Notes under the pieces: model-generated
Databases searched by the model: none
Told to the model about the DNA's origin: nothing
Seen by the model: the letters and a program-made list of their open reading frames with translations, nothing else
Position numbers and translations under genes: made by a program
Assembly: GCA_016930015.1 (NCBI GenBank)
Contig: JAFGHR010000108.1
Span: 1-60,954, forward strand
From: Anaerolineae bacterium
GTDB lineage: Bacteria; Chloroflexota; Anaerolineae; Aggregatilineales; Aggregatilineaceae
Direction of reading: 5' to 3'
DNA: 60,954 nucleotides
Shown: piece by piece, positions 7,590 through 16,301 of the stretch
Numbering within the stretch: position 1 is the first letter of the stretch
Layout: each line of letters begins with the position of its first letter

Positions 7590-10133
7590 TCAATCGATTT
7601 CAGGCAGCAGGCCGTTCAGATCATTGTCCGGTTCTGTGGAACCAGCCGGTTCTACCGAACCGGGCGCTTCCGCAGACGCTTTCGGTGGTTTAGCAGGGCG
7701 CTGGCTGGCCTTACGCCTGGGCCGGGTTTTGGCTTTCGGATCAGTGATCACCTGGAAGCCGTCTTCCGTGTCGAGCGTGATCGTCGTGCCGCTGGGAAAA
7801 CGGATCACGGTCGGCTGCGGGCCGCGTTCCACCGTGACGCCGTGATGCGTCAGGCGCATCGACTCGCCCTCGAACACAAACGGCCCGGTGATCACGGCGC
7901 GATCCGGCCCCAGCATATACGCCCCAAACAGCCGCCCGAACCAGCCCAACGATACCGCCCCTTCGATCACACCCGCGTCGCCTAACCCCTCGCCGGTTTC
8001 GGGATTGTACAGGCTGCGGAACGTGTCGTTCTCGACCAGGCAGCGAAGCTGCGCGGCTAACACACGCTCGAACAGTTCGCGGGATTCGGCCATGTAGCCG
8101 TGATCCATCAGCGCTGACGCGATACGCTCGTTCCACGACGGCCACATGCCGCCGCAGCCGTTCTGAGTGGACGCATCATAGGCCGGATCGCTGGCCGGGC
8201 ACGCCGATACACCAAAATCGTGCCAGTATTGATCGGGATCGGTCAGCATGGCGACCATCTGCTGCACCTGTTCATTGGTCAGCGCATCGGTCCACAGCGG
8301 CATAAACAACGATTGATCGTGGCGCGACAGGTCCACGCTGTGCACCTGGATGGTATATACGCGGCTGAGGCCGTCAAACTTCAGATACGTGATTGATTTC
8401 CACACGGTGTTGGTAGTGGTCGATCCCATGCCCCGGTACCACGTAAACGCCTCGCCGGGGATCGTTTCGTTGGTCGCCTTGCCGCTGCTGTCGGTGCCCT
8501 CGATGGTGCAGCTTAGTTTGGGCTTGTGGCTCAAGCCGCCAACCGCCTGCACGACCAGGCGGCTGGGCTGCGGGAGCGGTGTTTTTTCATCGAGCGGCTG
8601 ATCACCTTTGCCCTCAAAGATCAGTTCACCGTCGGGGCAGGCGTGTGTATCGCGGTCCCGGTAGTGAAACGCCCCGCGTTCGGCGTCCCACATGCTGTGT
8701 AACACATCGGCCAGCGCCTCATAACGCGGCGTGATCTGGGCGATCACGTCGTCACGGTCGAGCGCTTTGGCGATGCGCAGCAGGCTGCACGCTTCGCGCA
8801 CCAGGTACGCGGCCAGGTCGGGCGCTTCGACGGTGGTGATATCCAGCCCCTGCGCCCACCGGCTGTGATGGGCCAGCGTGGGACTGTTGTCAAACGCGCC
8901 CTGGCCGGGTTCGGACCATTCCGGCAGGCCGTCGCGGTCGCGGTCCACGTCTTTTTTAAACCAGCGATCAAAAAATGCCAGCAGGCCGTCCAGACAGTCG
9001 GCCAGGAAGTCGCGGTCGTCGGTGTAATGAAACACGGTATATGTCAGGGTCGCCAGCAGCGGCGGCGCGAGTACGTTGGCCCGCTGTCCATCAAGGCCGG
9101 GTTTGGCATCGATCCAGCCGTCGCTGCGCTGCACGGCCAAAAAGTTACGCACCATGCCTTTTGCCAGTTCCGGATCACATGGCGCGATGGTCGCGGCGAT
9201 GGTCAGCGCGTCGGGGAGTGTCTGGCCGCCCCACGGCGCGGCAAATCCGCCGGAATGTACGCCGCCCACCGCGTAACCCTGGTTGGGTTTGCGCGAAGCA
9301 ACAAATGACGGGTGGGGCAGGCTGCCGGTTGCCCCTAAAAAGCTGCGCAGCACAAGCTGCTGGCTCCACGCCAGGGCCGCGTCCCAGTCGGCGTGGCCGG
9401 TTTCGAACTGCGGTTCGGCGGCGGCGCGTTCCTCGATCGCCAATATGTGCGCGTCCCAATCTTCTTCCGTCAGCCAGCGATGGGCCAGCAGCACGCTCGC
9501 GTCACGATCGGGCTGTCCGGCCATCACCCAGCGGAATACGGTCTCATCGTCCGGGCCGAGGGTTTTACCAATACCCAGCCGCGCCTGAGCGCCGCTGCTG
9601 CTCGCGTCTTCGAGCATTAACACCGGGATGATGCTGCTCAACTTGCCCAGTTGCAGCGCTACCTGGCCGTTTTCGAGCGTCAGGAAAAACATGGGCAGCG
9701 TTTGATTTTCGCGCACGGCCTGCGCGTTTAGATTCAGGTGGACGTTTTGCGGCTGGTTGCCCGTGTTATGCACAGTGAACCGCCCGCCGACCACCTGTGA
9801 CGCCATCGTCCAGAATTCGACCGTCAGTTTCAGCGCCAGGGTCAGATCGGCCTGAAGCCGCATATAGTCGGGGGCGAACGCGGTCAAAGCAGGCGGCGTA
9901 TGGTATCCCTGCGTTTCGTAGACCTGTCGCCGCCCCACCGACCAGATCGGGATCACGCGCGCCAGCCCGACCCGGCCCCCGTAGCGGGTTTCCAGGCTGA
10001 TCGCCGGTTCGTTGGGGTCGCCCAACCGGAGCTGCCAGACCTGATCGTCGGTATACGTGGTGTGACCGGCGCGTGCGTCGGCGGCGATATGGGGAACCAT
10101 CGGATCGCTAGGTGTCAGGTGCCATTTGCGCAT
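7590..10133 (-). CDS. GH63/MGH1-like glycoside hydrolase
   Basis: An 847-aa protein. The second of two in-frame ATGs (10133) is chosen because GAGG abuts the first one and is 6 nt from the second. Residues about 1-235 form a beta-sandwich domain; about 240-770 form an (alpha/alpha)6 barrel with family-like signatures HSGGFAAPWGGQTLPDA, DRDRDGLPEWSEPGQG (likely catalytic Asp/Glu), NGCGGMWPSWNERIASA and DAGVIEGAVSLGWFG. Related enzymes trim glucosyl-glycerate, mannosyl-glycerate or glucosyl-oligosaccharides. There is no signal peptide, so it is cytoplasmic. An odd basic tail (TRPRRKASQRPAKPPK) and an acidic end follow the catalytic domain. The exact substrate is unknown. Confidence 0.75.
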   Translation of the reverse strand: MRKWHLTPSDPMVPHIAADARAGHTTYTDDQVWQLRLGDPNEPAISLETRYGGRVGLARVIPIWSVGRRQVYETQGYHTPPALTAFAPDYMRLQADLTLALKLTVEFWTMASQVVGGRFTVHNTGNQPQNVHLNLNAQAVRENQTLPMFFLTLENGQVALQLGKLSSIIPVLMLEDASSSGAQARLGIGKTLGPDDETVFRWVMAGQPDRDASVLLAHRWLTEEDWDAHILAIEERAAAEPQFETGHADWDAALAWSQQLVLRSFLGATGSLPHPSFVASRKPNQGYAVGGVHSGGFAAPWGGQTLPDALTIAATIAPCDPELAKGMVRNFLAVQRSDGWIDAKPGLDGQRANVLAPPLLATLTYTVFHYTDDRDFLADCLDGLLAFFDRWFKKDVDRDRDGLPEWSEPGQGAFDNSPTLAHHSRWAQGLDITTVEAPDLAAYLVREACSLLRIAKALDRDDVIAQITPRYEALADVLHSMWDAERGAFHYRDRDTHACPDGELIFEGKGDQPLDEKTPLPQPSRLVVQAVGGLSHKPKLSCTIEGTDSSGKATNETIPGEAFTWYRGMGSTTTNTVWKSITYLKFDGLSRVYTIQVHSVDLSRHDQSLFMPLWTDALTNEQVQQMVAMLTDPDQYWHDFGVSACPASDPAYDASTQNGCGGMWPSWNERIASALMDHGYMAESRELFERVLAAQLRCLVENDTFRSLYNPETGEGLGDAGVIEGAVSLGWFGRLFGAYMLGPDRAVITGPFVFEGESMRLTHHGVTVERGPQPTVIRFPSGTTITLDTEDGFQVITDPKAKTRPRRKASQRPAKPPKASAEAPGSVEPAGSTEPDNDLNGLLPEID

Positions 10134-10341
10134 AAACATCCTCGTTTGGTGTGTTTGGTTTTTGGTGGTGATATCTTATCTAACCATAATACGAATCCGC
10201 CGCCGGGGGAAGCGGCGGCGGCGATTGTCGGTTTCTTGTCCGTTGCAGGTCAGGTGAAACAGTGACCGGGCGCGGTCCATGTTTTGGACTGTGTACGCGT
10301 ACAGACTAACGTACGCGCACAGTGGGATAGCAGACCCGCTG

Positions 10342-11049
10342 CTAGTTTGTGGGCGTCATGCTCCAGGTTCCACCCTGGCAGTCGCCGCGTATTTCACCTT
10401 CAAAAAACGAGATGCTGTCATCATACAATGTGGTCAGGCGGTGTTCGCCCGGCCCGGCAAAATACTGGTTGTCCTGGACATAACCGCCGGGCAGGTACGT
10501 GTAGCTGCTGGTGAGTTCAAATTCTGGCGTGGTCGCAAACCCCAGGCTGTCACGCAGGCCGGGCGTGTTACGCCATAGTTTGCCGAAACCGCGCCGGGGC
10601 TGGTACAGGCCTTCCGGCGGGATGATCGCCGGGTCCATTTCCACTTCACCTTCCTGGAAGGGGTCGTTGTAGCAGAACCAGTCACCGCTGTTCGGATCAC
10701 CCTCGGTGTTCTGCATTACCCAAATTTGCAGCGTATGGCGAATCCAGAACATGCGCCCATTTTCAAATACCTGCTCGGCAATTTGCACCTCGGCCACGGT
10801 CGCCGTGGGGAAGATATCCGGCGCTTCGGTTGGTCCGGGGCTGGGTGTGATCGAAGCGGCTGTATCGGCTGTCGGCTGTGGTGAAGCCGGTGTTTCGCCG
10901 CTCACCGCGCTGCCGGTCGCATCTGACGCGACGGTTTCTGGTGTTGGTGAGATTACAATGTAGACCTGTGTTGGTGGCTGGTCGTCCTGGCAGGCTGCCA
11001 GGGTCAGACCCAGAATCAACGTCGCCAGGTGCAGTGCGTATTTGCGCAT
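10342..11049 (-). CDS. Lipoprotein with LGFP-like C-terminal repeats
   Basis: A 235-aa lipoprotein. ATG 11049 has GGAG 6 nt upstream and gives a signal with lipobox LAAC (about residues 17-20). A Pro/Thr/Ser linker (SPTPETVAS to EAPDIFPTA) follows. The C-terminal domain has the pattern VFENGRMFWIR, then YQPRRGFGKLWRN, LGFATTPEFE and ISFFEGEIRG, a beta-rich module common in surface proteins of Chloroflexota and reminiscent of LGFP repeats. It probably sits on the outer face of the membrane; its ligand is unknown. Downstream (10280-10325) an imperfect inverted repeat (CGCGTAC/GTACGCG) lies before the glycosidase gene. Confidence 0.65.
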   Translation of the reverse strand: MRKYALHLATLILGLTLAACQDDQPPTQVYIVISPTPETVASDATGSAVSGETPASPQPTADTAASITPSPGPTEAPDIFPTATVAEVQIAEQVFENGRMFWIRHTLQIWVMQNTEGDPNSGDWFCYNDPFQEGEVEMDPAIIPPEGLYQPRRGFGKLWRNTPGLRDSLGFATTPEFELTSSYTYLPGGYVQDNQYFAGPGEHRLTTLYDDSISFFEGEIRGDCQGGTWSMTPTN

Positions 11050-11146
11050 GGAATTCTCCGCCTTGTTTGTGTTCGGCCCCCAGGGAGGCAGTCCGAGGGC
11101 AGATTGTAGCAGAGCCAGCGCGGGATGCAAAGCCCGGTTTATGAAT

Positions 11147-11725
11147 TCAATCTTCTTCGATAATAATCGCCTGGTAGGTCATGACTTCGATATCCGGCAG
11201 ACGCCATGTGTCCGGCAGTAATCCCATTTTTTCGCTGAGCAAACTGAGAAAAACCGGCGGTGACGGGTACGTTTTCCACACCTGCGGTAAAAACGTCGCC
11301 CGGCGTGACCCCAGTTTGAGCGTCACGCCGTCAATGGTGGGGCGCAGCTTGTGTACCAGATCATCCGGGCCATCAAAGCTCAGCGGTTCCGGCGGTGTCA
11401 GGATGCTGATCTCCAGGTGCAAATCCGGCACTTCGGCGGCAGTGACCGGGGGAAAACGTGGATCATAAAAAGCGGTCTGACGCGTGATCTCAACGACCTC
11501 GATGGCTAAGGGACGCCGTGCGACCAGGGTGCCGGTGCAGCCGCGCAGCGAGCCGTCGTCACGGCGGCGCATGGTGACAAAACAGGCGCGTTCTGCTTTC
11601 AGCGCAGGCGACAGTGCGTTGAGGTCAACGGGTGGCGGCGGTTGGTGGTTGGTGATGGCTTCCAGTGTGCGGCGGCACAGGTCTAACAGGTGATGGTGTT
11701 CATCGGGTGTGTAATTATCAGCCAC
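11147..11725 (-). CDS. AmmeMemoRadiSam system protein A (AMMECR1 domain)
   Basis: A 192-aa protein that is essentially one AMMECR1 domain: CFVTMRRRDDGSLRGCTGTL (conserved RGC core), TAFYDPRFPPVTAAEVPDLH, EISILTPPEPL, GVTLKLGSRRATFLPQVW and LLSEKMGLLPDTWR. In many genomes it sits beside a Memo-like protein and a radical SAM enzyme. Neither is in this window, so the gene stands alone here. The biochemical role is not settled. It is followed by the lipoprotein gene and preceded by the RRM gene, all leftward. Confidence 0.9.
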   Translation of the reverse strand: MADNYTPDEHHHLLDLCRRTLEAITNHQPPPPVDLNALSPALKAERACFVTMRRRDDGSLRGCTGTLVARRPLAIEVVEITRQTAFYDPRFPPVTAAEVPDLHLEISILTPPEPLSFDGPDDLVHKLRPTIDGVTLKLGSRRATFLPQVWKTYPSPPVFLSLLSEKMGLLPDTWRLPDIEVMTYQAIIIEED

Positions 11726-11822
11726 AAAACTGCCCCCTCTACTCAGCTTGATTCAAGTATATCCGACTTTAGGCCGGATGCTGCGTATGCCAGCGCGATC
11801 GTTGGTCGCACAGCAGGCGCTG

Positions 11823-12359
11823 TTATTCACCTGGAATACGGCCCTTCCGGTTGAACACGATCCGGTGGATGGGCGGGGCCATACGATGCCGCGCGATGAA
11901 GAAAAAAATGCCGCCCAGGGTGCGCGGGCGTGCGCCATCCTGGGTTAACATACCTCCGGCAGCGTCAAGGGCCCGCGCTTCATCCAGGACGACCTGGGCG
12001 AAACTGGTGCCGCACAGCCGGATAATGGCGTCGATCTGGCGCACCGGCACTTTGTCTGTTTCGCCAAGTTGTTCACAGAGCTGCTGAGCGACCTTGCGCT
12101 GTTTGGCGGTCTGGTCATGGATCACAACGTCGGGCGGGCTAATGGTCAGCCGGCTGCCGTCCAAATCGTGGCCGTTGAGCGCGTTATTGGCTTTGGTGGC
12201 GCTTTTTTCGGATGCCATTTCAACGATGGCACAGACACCAGATATCCGTTTGGTATCCAGGTGGACGGCGATGACATCACCATAGGTTTCGAATAGATCG
12301 GTTAATTGCTGTTCGGTTGCATCGGGTGGCAGGTTGGCAACAAACAGTGTTTTGCCCAT
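11823..12359 (-). CDS. RNA-binding protein: RRM plus PHAX-like domain
   Basis: A 178-aa protein with a clear ribosome-binding site (GAGGAGG 6-7 nt before the ATG). Residues 3-76 form an RNA recognition motif: RNP2 is LFVANL, while RNP1 (SGVCAIVEM) lacks the usual aromatic residues. Residues about 85-160 match the RNA-binding domain known from the eukaryotic RNA export adaptor PHAX: VRQIDAIIRLCGTSFAQVVL, then EARALDAAGGMLTQDG and RPRTLGGIFFFIAR, where the consensus is GG-x(5-6)-G-x-RRRTPGGVFF. Single-RRM proteins are known in bacteria, but this pairing is unusual. It probably binds structured RNA; the target is unknown. Confidence 0.8.
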   Translation of the reverse strand: MGKTLFVANLPPDATEQQLTDLFETYGDVIAVHLDTKRISGVCAIVEMASEKSATKANNALNGHDLDGSRLTISPPDVVIHDQTAKQRKVAQQLCEQLGETDKVPVRQIDAIIRLCGTSFAQVVLDEARALDAAGGMLTQDGARPRTLGGIFFFIARHRMAPPIHRIVFNRKGRIPGE

Positions 12360-12433
12360 GTTGTGACCTCCTCTTTGGCGTGTGTGATATTGACTGACAA
12401 AAGCGGGCGGTGACGGGTGCCGGGCCGTCCGTG

Positions 12434-12462
12434 TTGGTGATAATCACCTACCCTACTATCTT
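12434..12462 (+). promoter_or_regulatory. Candidate cupin promoter overlapping a 13-bp palindrome
   Basis: -35 TTGGTG (12434-12439), 17-bp spacer, -10 TATCTT (12457-12462). The perfect palindrome GGTGATAATCACC (12436-12448) covers the -35 and would be a fitting operator. It lies between the divergent RRM and cupin genes and could act on both. Confidence 0.4.
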
Positions 12463-12518
12463 AATCGTATGTACAGTGGTTAAACAAGGCAAGGATATCA
12501 CAGAAGGAGCGCGAAACC

Positions 12519-12896
12519 ATGTATTGTCGCAATAAATCCGGTGCGGACCACCGCCAACGCGGCGGGCTGGTGTCTCACTTTTTGCTCGGTACGAGGGATG
12601 TGCCCGATACCCCGCTGGCCGTGACCTGGGTCGATGTGCAGCCCGGCAGCCAGCAGACCCTGCACCATCACCCGGAAACACAAGTATACGTCATTGTAGC
12701 GGGTGTTGGCGAGATGGTGGTGGGGGATGAAAAACGTCATGTGACGGCGGGTGACCTGATTTACATCCCATCGGATGTTGTGCACGGAATCGTCAATACC
12801 GGGGATGCGGTGCTGATGTATGTATCTGCGGCGACTCCACCGATTAACCTGCACGCGGCTTATGACCAGGGCTTTCTCACACCGGACGCGAGTTAA
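12519..12896 (+). CDS. Small cupin-domain protein
   Basis: A 125-aa single-domain cupin. Motif 1 reads GSQQTLHHHPETQVYVIVAG with the metal-binding His residues and Glu; motif 2 reads GDLIYIPSDVVHGIVN with the last His ligand. GAAGGAG stands about 9 nt before the ATG. Such proteins bind a divalent metal and act as isomerases, dioxygenases or ligand sensors; the sequence does not say which. The last 20 bp overlap the 3' end of the convergent gene on the other strand. Confidence 0.8.
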   Translation: MYCRNKSGADHRQRGGLVSHFLLGTRDVPDTPLAVTWVDVQPGSQQTLHHHPETQVYVIVAGVGEMVVGDEKRHVTAGDLIYIPSDVVHGIVNTGDAVLMYVSAATPPINLHAAYDQGFLTPDAS

Positions 12897-13824
12897 GCCC
12901 GTTTAATACACGCAGCACGCCGGGTGTGATTCCGGTTAGATCGTGCAGCCCGTCAGCGAACAGGTGCCGCGCGGCACCGATCACGACGGTGGGAACGTCG
13001 TTTTCGGTGTGGTGGCGCGTGCTCAGGTCCTCCATGTTGCCGTGATCGCTGGTGATGACGATCAAACCGTGTTCATCGTTCCAGGCGTCCAGCAGGCCCG
13101 CCATAACACCGTCGAATAACTCCAACAGGGCAATGCCGCTTTCGAACGGTCCCCGGTGGCCGATGGTATCGGTTACCCAGTGTGAAAAAAACGTGAGCGT
13201 GCGCTGTTGGGATAACCCGGCCAGATGCGCCCCGGCCTCGGCACGACCGTATACCGGTGTGTCCGTATACCCCAGATCGGAACGCCACCCGTCGCCGGTC
13301 CAGTCGGGACTCATCGCTGCGCCGGAGTAGATGTCGTCTTCGGTGAACAGGCGCAGTCCCGCCGACAAGACCGCCTGTTGGATGGAGGACGGCAGCCGTT
13401 TACCGCGCTCCACCGCCTCAAAAAAGCGCGGCGGGTAGGCGTTGATCAGCGCTGCGCTGCCACCGTGTGCCACTACCTGTTTGAACAGGTTGTCTTCGTT
13501 AAGAATGGCGCGTACCGGCGGATTGGGACGCGGGCCGTAATGCTCGCCGATGGCTGCCGGGACGTTGCGCCCGGTCAGGATCGCGGCTTGCCCGGTGGCG
13601 CTTTGTGGGCGACCGGGAACACCCAGGCGCGGATCGGTCGGGATGAACAGCGCCCGCCCGGTATCGGTGCGCGGTGTGTCGCGCAGCCACCGCCGCCCAC
13701 CGGCCAGCGCGTTGAGTGTGGGCGTGTGCGCTGCGGCAAAAGGGTTGATAGCGGGATCGTCGTCGCCCAACCCGATGCCGTCAAGAAAAATGAGCAGGAC
13801 GTGATCGGTGGTGGGTGTGGTCAT
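12877..13824 (-). CDS. Alkaline-phosphatase-superfamily metalloenzyme (phosphoglyceromutase-like)
   Basis: A 315-aa protein of the metalloenzyme superfamily. The metal-binding Asp is in LLIFLDGIGLGDDD (about residue 15). The nucleophile region is GRPQSATGQAAILTG (Ser/Thr near 75-77). The C-terminal metal site is VITSDHGNMEDLSTRHHTEN. It is shorter than a full cofactor-independent phosphoglycerate mutase and lacks the inserted phosphotransferase domain in usual form, so another phosphotransfer or phosphatase reaction is likely. Its ATG overlaps the stop of the methyltransferase gene by 4 bp (ATGA), so the two are translationally coupled. Confidence 0.75.
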   Translation of the reverse strand: MTTPTTDHVLLIFLDGIGLGDDDPAINPFAAAHTPTLNALAGGRRWLRDTPRTDTGRALFIPTDPRLGVPGRPQSATGQAAILTGRNVPAAIGEHYGPRPNPPVRAILNEDNLFKQVVAHGGSAALINAYPPRFFEAVERGKRLPSSIQQAVLSAGLRLFTEDDIYSGAAMSPDWTGDGWRSDLGYTDTPVYGRAEAGAHLAGLSQQRTLTFFSHWVTDTIGHRGPFESGIALLELFDGVMAGLLDAWNDEHGLIVITSDHGNMEDLSTRHHTENDVPTVVIGAARHLFADGLHDLTGITPGVLRVLNGLNSRPV

Positions 13825-14468
13825 GAGACGTGATCCGTCCGGTGCAGCGTGTACCAGCCGCTCGCCATCGGCCCGGTGACATCTTCGCCCAGCGTGTGAT
13901 CGGCAAGGGTGAAAGCGGGGCCGAATAACGCGGTTACGCCGTCGGGATCAATGCCGATGGGCTGCCCGTGATGGCCGGTGCGCGGCAAAAAGGCGTAGAG
14001 CAGGTAGGCGGTCCCCGGTCGTGTGAGGCGGGCCAGGTGAGCGGCGTAGCGGCGGCGCTGGTCGGGCGCGAGGCTGTGCATGCAGCCGACATCGATCGCC
14101 AGGTTGAACGGCGGATCGCTGCTCAGGAATCCCAGGCGCGACACGTCGGCGCTGTGGAAATGTGCCGTGCCGGGCAGGTCAAGCTGCCGCGCCTTGCGCC
14201 GCGCCTTCCAGATGGCATTCGGCGCAAAGTCGATGCCGACCGCGTCCCAGCCGTGTTCAGCCAGGTAGATTGTCGTTGTGCCCGTGCCGCAGCCCAGATC
14301 AAGCGCACGCCCCGGCGGGATGCCGCCGGCCTGAGCGGCGGTGATCCACGCGGTGATCTCCGGCGGCACAATACCGGAATCCCAGGGCGTGTTGCCGGTC
14401 ACGTACCGGCGAAAAAAGTTGAGGCGGCGCCGGGCAACATGCAGCCGGTGCGTCGATTGTTGTGTCAT
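13821..14468 (-). CDS. Class I SAM-dependent methyltransferase
   Basis: A 215-aa methyltransferase. ATG 14468 is chosen because GGTGGGG lies 2-8 nt upstream; an upstream ATG at 14510 would overlap the previous gene without a ribosome-binding site. Motif I is ALDLGCGTGTTTIYLAEHGW, followed by AVGIDFAPNAI and FNLAIDVGCMHSL. The layout is like thiopurine/tellurite-type small methyltransferases (TehB-like). It belongs to a leftward operon of four genes starting with the metallo-beta-lactamase-fold hydrolase. Substrate unknown. Confidence 0.8.
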   Translation of the reverse strand: MTQQSTHRLHVARRRLNFFRRYVTGNTPWDSGIVPPEITAWITAAQAGGIPPGRALDLGCGTGTTTIYLAEHGWDAVGIDFAPNAIWKARRKARQLDLPGTAHFHSADVSRLGFLSSDPPFNLAIDVGCMHSLAPDQRRRYAAHLARLTRPGTAYLLYAFLPRTGHHGQPIGIDPDGVTALFGPAFTLADHTLGEDVTGPMASGWYTLHRTDHVS

Positions 14469-14503
14469 TACCCCACCTTGTTGTGTGTATTTCCGAATAG
14501 ACT

Positions 14504-15043
14504 TTAACACGAACCCGGTGTTTTGGCGGCAACACCATCCCGCCGGTAAATGAGCGGGTAGCGGTCATGGCCTGTGAGTGTGACCCGCGCCAGGCACTGC
14601 TCATCGACCGGCTGAATGGTATTCGGGGCCATCGTGTAGACAAGGCTCACTTCTTCCGGTGTATACAGCGTGATCAGCGCGGCACCGCCCGGCGCGATGA
14701 TGTTGGGCAGGATGGGAATCACGCGTGACCACGTCTTACGATGCTGAAACACATCCGGATGCCGGATCAGGATCAGGGCGAACCGCGTGTGAAACAGGCC
14801 GGGCAGGTAAGTCGCGTCAGCGCAGACCGGATGCAGCCCCGGCGCCGCCTGGCGAGCGCGCCGGAGGGCGTAAAAATCCAGGTCAATGCCGGTACAGGTC
14901 CAGCCGGGCAGAACCGCATCCAGCGCGCGCGAGGCCGGGAACACACCGCAGCCGATATTTAACACGGTGCGCGGCGCGGCGGGGAGTGATATCTGCGCCA
15001 GGATCGATACCAGGCGTGGGGTAGGGAGGTCGCGATCAGGCAT
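14504..15043 (-). CDS. Probable SAM-dependent methyltransferase
   Basis: A 179-aa protein starting at ATG 15043, which overlaps the upstream hydrolase gene by 8 bp and has ACAGGA about 7 nt before it. Motif I is VLNIGCGVFPASRALDAVLP, then CTGIDLDFYALRRARQ and the adenine-pocket-like VCADATYLP. The middle IRHPDVFQHRKTW and a terminal strand ALITLYTPEEV fit class I enzymes, though the glycine motif is less canonical than in the next gene. Cotranscription with the hydrolase and the second methyltransferase is likely. Substrate unknown. Confidence 0.65.
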   Translation of the reverse strand: MPDRDLPTPRLVSILAQISLPAAPRTVLNIGCGVFPASRALDAVLPGWTCTGIDLDFYALRRARQAAPGLHPVCADATYLPGLFHTRFALILIRHPDVFQHRKTWSRVIPILPNIIAPGGAALITLYTPEEVSLVYTMAPNTIQPVDEQCLARVTLTGHDRYPLIYRRDGVAAKTPGSC

Positions 15044-15713
15044 GGTCATCCTGTTGGGCGCGGAGATAATCGCGGATGTACGGGTTTTGCTGGCGCTCAA
15101 AGCCGATCGTGGTGTGCGGGCCATGACCCGGCGCGACGGTGAATTGATCCCCCAGGGGCAGCAGTTTACCCGTGATCGACTCCATCAAGACATTGTAATC
15201 CGCACCGGGCAGATCATAACGCCCGATCCCGCCCAGGAACAGCACATCACCACTGAATACGATGTCATGGCTGCGCAGCACATAACTGACATGGCCGGGA
15301 GAATGTCCCGGCGTGAACAGTACCTCCAGCGTGATGTCGCCCACCGTAATGATGTCACCCTCCCGCACAAAACTATCGGGTTCCGGGGCAGGGGGCACGT
15401 CGATGTTTAACCAGCCTTTGGCGATCGCTGGAAGGGATCGAACTTCGGCGAGACCGTCTTCATGAAACCGGAACGGCGCCCCGGTCGCTGTCTTGAGATC
15501 GGCGCTGGCCATAATGTGATCAAAATGACCATGCGTGGCCAGGATCAGGCGCACGGTCCAGTTTTTGTCCTGAACGGCTTGCAGCAGCACGTCGGCGCGA
15601 TCGACCGGGTCAATGATCACGGCTTCGCCGCGGGTCGTGTCACCGATGATGTAGCAGTTGGTTTGCAGTGGGCCAAGTGTAAGTTCGAGGATTTCAATAG
15701 TTCCGTCAGCCAT
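15036..15713 (-). CDS. Metallo-beta-lactamase-fold hydrolase (glyoxalase II-like)
   Basis: A 225-aa protein with the family's metal motif LATHGHFDHIMA (H61, H63, D65, H66), a further His in FTPGHSPGHVSY, an Asp in FSGDVLFLGGIGRYDLP and the final His in VAPGHGPHTTIG. N-terminal LGPLQTNCYIIGD is typical of the glyoxalase II/YcbL-like hydrolase branch. Such enzymes hydrolyse thioesters such as S-lactoylglutathione or related adducts in the cytoplasm. AAGGA stands 6 nt before the ATG. It is the first gene of the four-gene leftward operon. Confidence 0.9.
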   Translation of the reverse strand: MADGTIEILELTLGPLQTNCYIIGDTTRGEAVIIDPVDRADVLLQAVQDKNWTVRLILATHGHFDHIMASADLKTATGAPFRFHEDGLAEVRSLPAIAKGWLNIDVPPAPEPDSFVREGDIITVGDITLEVLFTPGHSPGHVSYVLRSHDIVFSGDVLFLGGIGRYDLPGADYNVLMESITGKLLPLGDQFTVAPGHGPHTTIGFERQQNPYIRDYLRAQQDDHA

Positions 15714-15767
15714 CGTGAGTCCTTAGTTGATTTTGCTGCGACCGGCGTTTATCCGTGTGAATCCGTG

Positions 15768-15796
15768 TTGATAGTCTAGTGCACACTACTGCTCAA
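15768..15796 (-). promoter_or_regulatory. Candidate promoter of the hydrolase-methyltransferase operon
   Basis: Leftward -35 TTGAGC (15796-15791), 17-bp spacer, -10 TATCAA (15773-15768), about 55 bp before the ATG at 15713. Confidence 0.4.
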
Positions 15797-16301
15797 GTTT
15801 ACCGTCCCGGTAGGGCTGCTGCCAAGCCGTGTGGATAATTGTGCCACCGCACCATTTTAATTGAATTTAAATAATATCTTTATGGCAGGTAAATATCGCC
15901 GGTACATAATATAAATGACCTATCAGAGATTCTACTGATTGTCAGGTGGTTGGAATAACCGCCGCAGCCTGATACCAACAAGCAGACGTGATCTGCTCCG
16001 GGTGCAAGAAAACCGTAGTTTAAAAAATGCGTATACGTAATTTCACAAATAATTTACGAGATTTAGGTGACAAACAGCATAAGTCACCGGTATATCTTAC
16101 AAATGGACATAAAAATCACACTACTGCGTAATAAGGTTATTTTTAAAGCTGAAAACGATGAAGGTTTCATGAATAATCCTTTACAAACATAAACATTGTT
16201 GAAAATGAAGGTATAATAAAGGCAACATAATCATAGTTCTCACATTCATCTATCAATACAGCGCCTTCCAAGGCGGAGTAAAAACAAAGGAGCCAGGCAT
16301 C
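15797..16301. other. AT-rich intergenic region / long leader
   Basis: About 500 bp clearly richer in A+T than its surroundings, most strongly from 15855 to 16260, with no open frame of note. A TATAAT (16212-16217) lies 85 bp before the pilin-like gene; its -35 is poor. A short hairpin CGCCTT-CC-AAGGCG (about 16263-16276) precedes the ribosome-binding site AAAGGAG (about 16287-16293). No recognisable riboswitch was found. The composition could mean a strong, bendable promoter region or sequence acquired from elsewhere. Confidence 0.5.

Noticed and set aside
15797-16301. Riboswitch in the AT-rich leader
   Set aside because: No conserved core of a known class was recognised; only a short hairpin near the ribosome-binding site is seen.
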